Below are positions 55,087-64,000 of a stretch of DNA of 64,000 nucleotides, one piece after another (position 1 is the first letter of the stretch; the number at the start of each line of letters is the position of its first letter). The notes under the pieces were generated by a model that saw nothing but the letters and a program-made list of their open reading frames with translations, made no database searches and was not told where the DNA came from. A program made the position numbers and the translations under genes. The stretch comes from Dillenia suffruticosa (taxonomy: Eukaryota; Streptophyta; Magnoliopsida; Dilleniales; Dilleniaceae). The DNA lies in the NCBI GenBank assembly GCA_033439265.1, contig JAVTVX010000012.1, forward strand, positions 31,746,261 through 31,810,260, in the 5' to 3' direction.

Positions 55087-55894
55087 TGTCCTCAACTATA
55101 CTTTATAAAATCCCTCTTGTAATCATTGGAAATCAGAGTGAGTTAATAATAGTATTTGATTTCTTTCCAAGAGAGTATTCTCTTATACTTCTCAACGTTG
55201 GGTGGACTCCTCAAGTAAAGAAGCCTTAAGTGGATTCGTTTGGTGGTGAGCTAGTTAACCATTTCTCATAAATTCTGGCTGCTCTTTTTTTCCCTTCATA
55301 AATTTTTCGACATCAGTTTGGAATTAGATCTTAGGATGGCAGGCCGTCATCACCGTCAAAATGTTTGAAATCAATGGAATCCAAGACCGAAACCTTCGTG
55401 ATGTCAAGATCAATGAATTAAGAAAGCAAATTCAACAATTGCAGCAACAACTTCAGGCAATGCTGCAACATAATTCAGAAGTTGAAGAGATTGATGTTGC
55501 CGACAATGAATACCTTCCTAAGTGAGATGTGTATGAAGATGAAGATCTAAATCATAGTGAGGATGAATTAAGGTTCATTCCACTTGCTATATTTGATGAT
55601 TCTTTTGAAGATTTTATTGTGAATGTAAAGAAAGATCACGTGTCAACATTTTTGGGGTGATGGAATTGTTGCCCATCAATCCATCCTTTAGGTGTGGTGA
55701 GAACAAGAACAACAAGAATGCATTATTCGAGGAAAAGTTTTGACTATTGATAGTGGAAGTTGTATCAATGTCATGACTCCTTGGTGGAGTTACAACCAAA
55801 AATTGTAGCTCATCCTCATCCATATTCGATGTCTTGGATAAATCAAGAGAATAGTATAATTGTTACAAGACAAGCGTTTGCTGCATTTTCTCTA
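55087..55894 (+). mobile_element. Second copy of the Ty3/gypsy element, 5' part
   Basis: Near-identical to 33776-34600 of the first copy: the last part of the 5' LTR (to about 55317), then the Gln-rich gag start (at 55361) and the following DELRFIPLAIFDDS-coding region. It starts abruptly at the CACTA right end and stops abruptly at the next CACTA remnant. A deletion of about 16-17 bases relative to copy 1 lies near 55219. Confidence 0.9.
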
Positions 55895-58168
55895 ATTAGC
55901 GACGAATAATATTTCGTGACTAAATTTTGCCACGGATTTAAAATTCGTTGTAAAATTTAATCTTTTTAAATAGAATTTTATTTTTTCTATTTTTCTTTTT
56001 ATTTTATTAATATGTTATATTTAAGTTAAAAATTAATTTAGTGACGGATTTGTTTTCCGTCACTAAATTTAGCGACAAAAATCCCAATTCGTCACTAAAT
56101 TTTTTATATATAATTAAATAAAATAAAATATTAATATAATATTTAAATTAAAAAATTAATTTAGCAACGACGAAATTTATCCGGTGATAATTTAGAGACG
56201 GATTCCAAATCCGTATTTGAATTTAATCTTTTTTAATTAGAATTTTATTTTATTTTTATTTTATTTTATTAATTTATATTAACAAATCATATTATTATGT
56301 TATAATATTTTAATTTACATTTTATTTTATTATAGTATATTTCATTTTTTAAAAGAATAATATTATTTAATTCTTAAAAAAAACCATATATTTTATTTTA
56401 TTTAAATTATATATATTTTAATTAATTTATTATTTTTTTCTTTTTTTGTTTGATTTAATATTTTTTATTATTGTATTGATAACTTTTATTTTATTTATAT
56501 TATTTTATTTAATAATACAGATTTTTTAATTAAATATTAATCCGGACATGCTGGGCATGAGCCTGCGCGGGCGTCGGTGCATGCACACACAGGCGCCGGG
56601 TGCAGGCAGGGGCGGGTGCCGGGCTCAGGCAGGGGCGCGCGCCTGCGCGGGCGCCCGCGCATGCACGTACGGGCGCCAGGCGCAGGCACGCGCGCTCGCA
56701 TGCCTGGGCGCCCAAGCTGCGCCGGCGCCCTGCGCGCGCCTTTACGGGCACCGCCCTTCATTGTTTTAATGCTAAAAAAAATGTTAAATGCTGTTGAAGG
56801 GATTCGAACCTTCAATCTCGTATTTGAACGAAAGACATGTCACCACCGCACTACCACTTTGTGTTGTGTGATAATATTTGTTTTTTACTTTCTTCCTCCT
56901 CATTTGTTTTCTATTCTAACTTCTTTTTTTCTTTCCTCTAACTCTCATCTCTATTTTTGGTTTTTTTTTTCTTTCTATTCTCATTATTGAAATTTCTTAT
57001 ATATAATAATTATATTGAAATTTCTTATATATTCAAACAAACAAAAATATTTTGTGATTAAATATATAGATTTTTTAAATTATTAATATATTATAATTTA
57101 TTGATAATTATAATTTTATATTATTGAGATGCCGTAATCCATTTTTAAACTATGTAGTAAAAAAATAAAATAAAAATGAAAATATTAATAAAATAATAAA
57201 ATAAAAGAAAAACAGAAGAAAACAAAATATAATATTAATATATTTTTTAATTAATTTATTATTTTATTTTAAATTAGTATTTTATTATTTTTTATTTTAT
57301 TAAAAATTACCATATTTATTATTTTTAATTAATATTATTTTAGGTTAGTGGTTTAAATAAAAAAGTTATTATATTTATTATTTTAAATTATTATTATATA
57401 TTATTTTATTATTATTAGAAAAATGTGAAGAAAAGATAATAAGTAAAAAAAAAAATTATATCACATAATATCATTTGGTTTGGTGGTTTACAGGTTTATG
57501 TTTATACATGTGCGTGCAGGTGTGCAGGAGTTCAAACCACAGTGGAGGCAGGAGGCAAAGTGGCATTTTCCAGCAATTAAGTGAGGAGAGCGGTTGGAGC
57601 GGGGGTGCTGGCTCGGGCGGGTGGGCAACTTGCAGGTTGGTTCTGGCTCGAGTGGGTGGGGGTGGGTGGGGCCGTCCAGGCATGTGGCTTCTAGGCTAGT
57701 GCTGACTCGTGGGTAGGGCCATCTAGGCACGTGTTGGCTCGGATAGGCAAGGGCCCGTGCGGGCATTTCGACGAATTTTTTTATTCGTCGCTAAATTAGA
57801 AATGGATAATTTTTTGACGGACTTTTTTTTTTCCTAAATTAGCGACGGATTCTAGCGACAAAAATTATCTGTCGCTAAATTTAGCGATGAATTTTAGATT
57901 TTCGTCGCTAAATTTAACAACGAATTTTTTTATGTCGCTAATTTAGCGACGAATAACTTTTCGTCGCTAAATTTTGTGACGAATTTTAGTGACAAAAAAT
58001 TATTTGTCGCTAAATTTAGCAACGGATTTCTGATTTTCATCGCTAAATTTAACGAGGGATTTCTAATTTTCGTCGCTAAATTTTTGCGACGCGTTATTAG
58101 CGACGAAAAATTTTTTATCGCTAAATTCGTCGCTAAATTTGTGGTTAAAAGGCTGTTTTTTTGTAGTG
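55895..58168. mobile_element. CACTA remnant lacking one terminus
   Basis: The right end at 58168, read inwards, is CACTACAAAAAAACAGCC, the same as the left end of the large CACTA element for 15 bases. Subterminal GCGACGAA motifs occur at 55895-56215 and 57770-58140. There is no CACTA terminus at the left; motif sequence starts directly after retroelement DNA. The centre is AT-rich with two GC-rich blocks (56545-56760, 57565-57765) and two tRNA-like stretches (56790-56870 minus, 57470-57545 plus). No transposase coding. Compared with copy 1, about 1.1 kb of the host retroelement (34600-35712) is missing at this site. Confidence 0.8.
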
Positions 58169-58981
58169 AATCCAATTAGTCCATTGGACTTAACTCCTCT
58201 CCCGATCACTCATTCCTATAGTGGAGACACCGAAGAAAGGGCAAAACACATTAAGAAACTTCATGAACAGGTTTGAGAGAAAATTAACGAGCAAAATGAG
58301 AAGTATAAGAAACAAGCCGACAAATTTTGAAAGGCAACTGCATTCAAGGTAGGAGATCTCGTGCAGATTCATTTTAGAAATGAGAGGTTTCCTCTCGCAT
58401 GTTTTGGGAAACTAATGCCCAGCTCGAGCTCCCCAAAGATTATCGAGTATCTTCCGCATTTAATACCACAGATCTCTCTCCTTACATTAATGATGATGAA
58501 CACAACTTGAGAACAAGTTTGCTTTCAACCAAGGGAGACTGATGCAGATTCATTGTGAGGCACTTAATGCATTCTCAACTGCATTTGAATGGGTCCAAAT
58601 AAAATTCTTTGGAAGAGCTTACGGATGTAGTTTCCAACGAGTTATGTTTTAAATAATTTGGAGTCTTCGAGAGGTAATAATTACTAGATTCATGTGTTTC
58701 TCTCTTCTTTGTATTAAGAGTTAATAACCTGGGAACATGATTGATCTCTAGCTCTACCATATAAGACCATCTTGTAACCATCGGAAAGCAAAGTGAGTTA
58801 ATAATAATACTTGATTTCTTTCCGATAGAGCATTTTCTTATTCTTTTCGACATTGGGTGGATTCTTCATGTACAGTAGTCTAACCCTATATCCTTAGCTA
58901 GATTCCTTTGGTGGTGAGCTTATTAATCATTTCCCATAAATTCCTGCTCCTTTTTTTCCCTTCATAAATTTTCCGGTGTCA
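58169..58981 (+). mobile_element. Second copy of the Ty3/gypsy element, 3' part
   Basis: Near-identical to 35713-36545: the integrase C-terminal region, a purine-rich tract, and a complete 3' LTR at 58540-58981 beginning TGATGCAG and ending GGTGTCA. Confidence 0.9.
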
Positions 58982-59290
58982 TGCCTGCCCTTGCATTTCT
59001 TGTCCCTTGCCGATCTTGATCTTCGATCGTTCTCCTCTCCCACATACTACTATTTTCCCTCTACTCTGGATTAAGTGATCCCGGTAGACATTGCCCACAT
59101 CATAAGTACCATACGGTTTAAAATCAATGTCATGAGTTAATTGATTCAACCTTTTACGTCTGTTAAATCATGGGACTATATTTTGAGAAAGAAATTTACC
59201 CAACTGAATCTCGCGGCAAATTATAGAAGGCAGCATCTCCATTGTTTTTTCAACGAGATGGAATAGCTTATGAGGTCCGACGTTTTAGAC
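58982..59290 (-). pseudogene. Subtilase relic (copy of relic B), exons 7 and 6
   Basis: 58982-59100 equals 36546-36660 of the first copy, the 5' half of a degenerate exon 7. 59195-59280 is an additional degenerate exon 6: AAAGAAATTTACCC, then GGCAGC-TCTCC, then ATGGAATAGCTTATGAGGTCC. This extra exon is absent from copy 1. Confidence 0.6.
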
Positions 59291-59812
59291 CATATATTTA
59301 TATATGTTTCGGTTATTAGTGTTCTGTCAAACTTAGTAATTACAAGAGATTTGTAATTTGTAATTACTAAGATTGTCTTTTTTGTAGAGTTTTATAACAA
59401 ATAAGAGATTTAAGCAAGCCGAGGTAACGGTAATCAGTCTTTAGGCCTTTTATACTTGGTTAAAATAAATTATTTGCAAGTTAACCAAATAAAGAACTAT
59501 GTGCCTAGAAGCTCTGTATGTAATTTTCTTTGCATTGAATAATGAAATAAAATAAAATAAAATAAAATCTCCCATATCCAACATAATGACTTTTAATTTA
59601 AGAGGAAATGTTTCATGTTCATTCATTTGCTCAGTTTAAAATAAATAATGCTACAAATTAATTGATCTCTCCCTATTTATATATATTATGAAAAATGTTA
59701 CTATTCTTAGTGAAAATTAATAAAAAAAAAATGTGAATTGGGTTTCCTATATGATTCCCCATACTTGCATATATAATTGTTCAAAATTAATATATATATA
59801 CACACATACATG

Positions 59813-59815
<3 letters not shown>
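59291..59815. other. Intergenic, no gene seen
   Basis: AT-rich. The part up to 59666 has no counterpart in copy 1. The rest is the subtilase 3' flank also present at 36700-36840. Confidence 0.5.

Positions 59816-59875
<60 letters not shown>
59816..59875. repeat. (TA)n microsatellite, expanded in copy 2
   Basis: A TA run of about 28 repeats. The corresponding site in copy 1 (36824-36838) has only about 7, so the tract changed after the duplication. Confidence 0.95.
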
Positions 59876-59877
<2 letters not shown>

Positions 59878-60154
59878 CTAGTTAAAAATGTTTTTGAGAC
59901 AGACATGACACCATTTGTTCTATCTTACTTTATTCTTCTGGGGTCTTGATGTGCCATTGTTCCCTATTTTCCTTTTGATCTTGACCAGGTTAATGTGTAC
60001 AACTTGTAATGTAAAACAGCCATATTCTTTTTATTGAACAGTCCAAGATCCAGTAAACAACTTTCTATTCAAATTTTCTCCCACCCCTTCCAAAAGAACG
60101 AAAAGGAAGAAGTGGTTAATTGCTGTGAAAACCGGACTCCTATTTCATTCTATT

Positions 60155-63100
60155 CTATGCTAAGGACACTGCCATAGGACTTCTTACCATATGGACTCCA
60201 TCAGTCCAAGTATACCAACCAAAACCATACCCATTATCACCAACCATGCTTTTTGCATCCTTCTGAGGTTTTACTGTTATTGTGAACCTCTTCTTTTCCC
60301 CAATCTTGCTGAATTTCAAGATGCTAGGCTTGACCACAACTGAAAATCCCATCGGTGGCTTGACACTTGCAAAGTACAAACTTTTACCACCCCCGATGTT
60401 TGTAACTGTCCTCCTAACTGTCACCGATCCGCGAATCTTGGAAATTGACAAGGATGGATGGTTTAGATCAGTTGTTTTGGGTGCCACTTTAGGACATCTG
60501 AATTTTGGTGCCAGACTTGTCACGTTGATGTTGCATAGATAGAGGAGATAATCCTCATATGAAGCATCATACACCAGTCCAGGGTCTGCCGCCTTTGTTG
60601 GCTCAAAGTGGCCAGAGCCAAATTGGAAGGGGTCAGCTGGCTTCCCTTCAGCATCAGTGATTCCTTCTCCGATGTTGTTAGTCATCCTTGCTGCCATGAT
60701 TTTGAACGTAAAAACAAAAGATCAGAAAACGTCGATGTTAGCTTTATGAGTGGGGCAAAGGGCAAGTGGAAGTTGCTCTTGAAATTTTAAGAAAAATAAC
60801 ATATCAAATGTTTATTCCACTAAAAATCATAATCTTGTTACTCTAAAATTATAATAATTCGAAATAGAGATTATAGTTCGCTCACAATATAAATTTCCCA
60901 GTTTGGCTTGTTTTATGGAGATAGTAATTAAACATCTAATGATATGCTAGTTTGTTTTTGTATACCACTTTCTGCCATTATGAATAGCAATGCAGATAAA
61001 AAGATGTTTTAATAGCGGGATACCGACTATTAGTTGAAAAATGATTTCAGATATCAATTAATTCAGTACAAAATAAATAAATAAATAAATGGAGAGATGT
61101 TACTTGGTGTTACCTGTCGTCATGATGGCAGATCTAATAGCCGCACTGCTCCAAGTGGGGTGTATGGCTCTAAGAAGGGCAGCAGCAGCAGCAACATGAG
61201 GGGTAGCCATTGAAGTTCCTGAAACCAAATTATACTTGACAATACGGCGATCATTTTTCAACTTTGTTACCGAATCCCCTTCGCTCCACGCTGCCAATAT
61301 ATTTAGTCCTGGTGCCGTTATATCAGGCTACACAGACCCCAAACATCATTAACCTTTCAAAACACAAAAAATGTTGAAACCTTGTCACATTAATCTGAAA
61401 ACACTTGTATTACCTTGAGAATATCACGATCAATGATATTGGGACCCCTACTAGTGAAGGCAGCCATGAAAGGTGCAGGTTTAGAATTCAGCTTAGTCCT
61501 TGCAGGTGAAATAGTAGCCATAGGTTTCTTAGTAGAATTAATGTAGGCAAGTACTTTAACTGCATCATCTGCAACCACAGCAGTTGCAGGAAGAACATGA
61601 GCATCGACCGATATCTCTGCTTCATTAAAGGCACTGTTTCCCAAAACAAAACCTACACCACCAGCCCTCTTCACTTCTTCTCCCTTGCCAACTCTTGTTC
61701 CATTTCCTCTCAGGCATAGCACTATTTTCCCTTTTGTTAGCTCTGGGGACAGTGATCCAGGTAAACATTGTCTACAAAAATAATTAAAGCACATAACCAC
61801 AATTACTACATATATTTGTCACCTCATAATTAGGATTGAGTCTTTGACAAAGAAATTTACCCTTTTAAACTTTGGGGCACTTTATGGACGGCTACCTCTC
61901 CTGCAAAAACTAGAGGGTACATTTTATCTAGCTTGTATGGAGTGACTGATTGTCCCTACAGCTCACGATCAGAAGGGTAAAAAAAAGAAATTTGTAATAG
62001 TGCTTATTTCAAAAATTCTTATACAAAAAGATAACCAAAATATGAGTTAATATATTATGGTGTTGATATCCACAAAAATAAAAATGAAATGATGAGAATT
62101 TTTCCCAGTTGTCCTCTAATAATTATCATCTCAATGAATATGATACAAGAATAGTAATTTTTTTAAAAAAAAATATGTCATGTAAATTTTGATAAAAAAG
62201 GAAAAAGACATTAATTTTACCTTAATTTTCATGCCATTTCCAAGCACAATGGGCGCAACAAACGTTCTATCATTGCTACTAGCTCCGACAGTAATAATCC
62301 ACGGAGCCGGGTTGGATAATGTCGACGGCCCAGGACCCGCATTACCCGCAGCACAGGCCACCACGATATTCTTTTTAAGAGCATGAAGAGATCCGATTGC
62401 AAGCGAATCTACGGTGTAGTTCTTGGGTTCTTTTGACCCGATAGACATACTGAGTACGTGGACCCCATCAGCTATTGCATCGTCGATTGCAGCAAGTATG
62501 TCATCGTCAAAGCAGGTGCCGGTCCGCAGTTCTGATTGACCCGGATTGGGCCAGCAGACTTTGTACATGGCAATACGGGCTAACGGAGCCCCGCCGGATG
62601 CAGTCCCTCGGGCAAATCCGCCTAGGGCCGCAACGTTGGGGACCCGACGTCCGCTAGCAATGGATGAAGTGTGGGTGCCATGGCCATCGAAGTCCCGAGG
62701 TGATTTGTAGTCATTTAGGGTAGAATTTAGAGGGCCATGGTAGTTCTCCCATCCCTTGATGTAGTATCTTGCTCCAACTATTTTCCTGTCCGAGTGGTAA
62801 GAAAGAAAGGGGGAAAAAAGGTAAAAAGAAAGAAAGGTATGATTTTTTAAGAAAACATTAATTTGGAAAAATAAAAGAGATATAATTGATTTTTTCTTTC
62901 ACCGGTATCCAGATACCTCTAGTTAAGAAAATAAAATGTTCGACCACTCAACCCACAAGAGAAGTTAGGTAGAGACATAATTGATGCAACTAAACAAATA
63001 ATGTATTAAAAAATAAATACATTTTAGGAAATTTTAATTATCACATCTTCCATGATTGGTGAGAATTTGTTATACAAACCGAAGTTTGTTCGATAACAAA

Positions 63101-64000
63101 ATCAGAATATAAATGAATAAAAGCAATAAACTCATATTGTTAAAATATATAATTTTGTAATACCAATTTAATCTTATTTAGGACACATTTACGAAAATTA
63201 ACACTACATTCAGAGTAAGTGAAATTTTTGTTATAAAAATTAAGATTATGTTAAAGAAGTCACAAATCCTAAATATATATATATTGTAGAGAAAATTGAC
63301 TTGATTTTATAAAATCATATATATATAAATTTTATTAAGTTCTAAACCTGAAACATCAAATCTTATCCTTCAGGGATAGCTCAAACAGTAGAGTCTCTCC
63401 ACTTTCATTTTCCCTTCCCCGATTCGAACCCGGTTTGTTGCATTTCATTGTATTAAAAAAAAAAAAGCTTGTCGTCGAGAGAGATTGAAAGATGAAGAGT
63501 GAGAAAGAAACTATTTTCAAAATATTCAAAATCGATTTTAGAGTTGAGAGGTTTCGCAATTAAGGTGGGAAAGAGAAAGATGTTGAGAATTTATGCGGTG
63601 AAAAGTTATACAAAAGGAAATGGAGTCAGAGATTGTTGAGAATTTATGTACTGAAGAGACTTTACCACTCGATTTGACCATGAGGGATAGCATTGACTCC
63701 TCCTTGATGTATAAAAGTCACGGGATGGAAAAACAGAGAGGCCAAAATAATAATAATAATAATAACAAAAAAATATATGGGTCAAAAGGTATCAAGTGTA
63801 TTTTAATTTCCTTTGTTTAATCGAATTGGATAAAGACCGAACGTGTTGGAAAGTCTATCCCACATGTACACTAAAATAGAGAAGGTAATAAGATCTCAAT
63901 AAAATGACATTATATAGGATAATAAATTATAACTTAACTAATATTTTTATTTTTTATTTATATAAAAGTCTTACATTTGAATCTCTTCGTGCATATATTT
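60155..64000 (-). CDS. Subtilisin-like protease, SBT5.6 type, second copy (5' part beyond window)
   Basis: Five exons are visible: 62221-62785, 61861-61955, 61414-61771, 61114-61327, 60155-60690. They equal exons 5-9 of the first copy, with identical lengths (565, 95, 358, 214, 536), splice sites and phases and no stop, so this part looks functional. Exons 1-4 must lie right of 64000. The catalytic His motif DGHGTHT (exon 5), the oxyanion motif AAGNAGP and the Ser motif [11 protein letters not shown] (exon 8) are present. The catalytic Asp cannot be seen. Intron 4 runs to the window edge and contains a SINE-like insertion absent from copy 1. Amino acid differences from copy 1 are few and concentrate in exons 5 and 8. 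Confidence 0.9.
63368..63466 (+). mobile_element. Short tRNA-like SINE in intron 4 of the second subtilase copy
   Basis: A-box-like TAGCTCAAACAGTAGAG (63377-63393) and B-box-like GATTCGAACCC (63421-63431) are followed by an A12 tail. The corresponding intron site in copy 1 (about 40222-40240) lacks this segment. A clean target duplication was not found. Confidence 0.6.

Noticed and set aside
56790-56870. Candidate tRNA gene on the minus strand (good B box)
   Set aside because: The B box GGTTCGAATCCC is excellent, but a full cloverleaf with acceptor stem could not be built by eye. Kept as a tRNA-like module, not a tRNA gene.
56530-56990. GC-rich open frames in the CACTA remnant
   Set aside because: They are frame shadows of a GC-rich non-coding block: all frames are open because stop codons are AT-rich.

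Overview
The window is nuclear DNA of a flowering plant, probably a eudicot. It is AT-rich, its real genes are split by GT-AG introns, and it is full of CT/GA microsatellites and plant transposable elements. No bacterial, organellar or CRISPR features were seen. Only three protein genes look functional: an S40/DUF584 senescence-regulator gene (15525-15941, minus), a seven-exon homologue of the Arabidopsis PPR protein At4g18975 (24966-27471, plus) and a nine-exon subtilisin-like protease of the SBT5.6 type (37097-44549, minus). A second, very similar subtilase copy (from 60155, minus) runs off the right edge.

Layout. 1-10 kb is a graveyard: a CACTA-like non-coding element, a truncated EXO1 gene 5' end, a 478-bp foldback element, a second CACTA-like element and a decayed Ty1/copia element. 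10-24 kb is mostly AT-rich intergenic DNA with short SINEs, hairpins, microsatellites, a cluster of ACGT promoter motifs and the S40 gene. 24-37 kb holds the PPR gene followed by an old, broken repeat of its arrangement: PPR (+) converging on subtilase 3' ends (-). A subtilase pseudogene here carries a Ty3/gypsy element, whose 5' LTR is in turn split by a 2576-bp solo LTR with a perfect 5-bp target duplication. 37-45 kb is the intact subtilase. 46-55 kb is a 9.1-kb CACTA (En/Spm) transposon with TNP2-like and Ptta/TNPA-like genes. 55-64 kb is a second copy of the 33.8-40.7 kb region (about 23.06 kb offset at the subtilase exons) containing another CACTA remnant.

Main points. (1) The CACTA transposon sits exactly on the junction of the tandem duplication and has no matching 3-bp target duplication, as expected if unequal exchange between two CACTA copies made the subtilase duplication. 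(2) Three CACTA-like elements carry four copies of the same two-part module: a tRNA-like head (A/B-box-like) followed by a GC-rich tail, always in that order. I know no name for this module. (3) The two subtilase copies differ by six amino acids within 14 residues just before the catalytic Ser, against few changes elsewhere. Gene names rest on protein motifs recognised by eye. Exon structures were derived by hand from splice sites and phase consistency, without transcript data.
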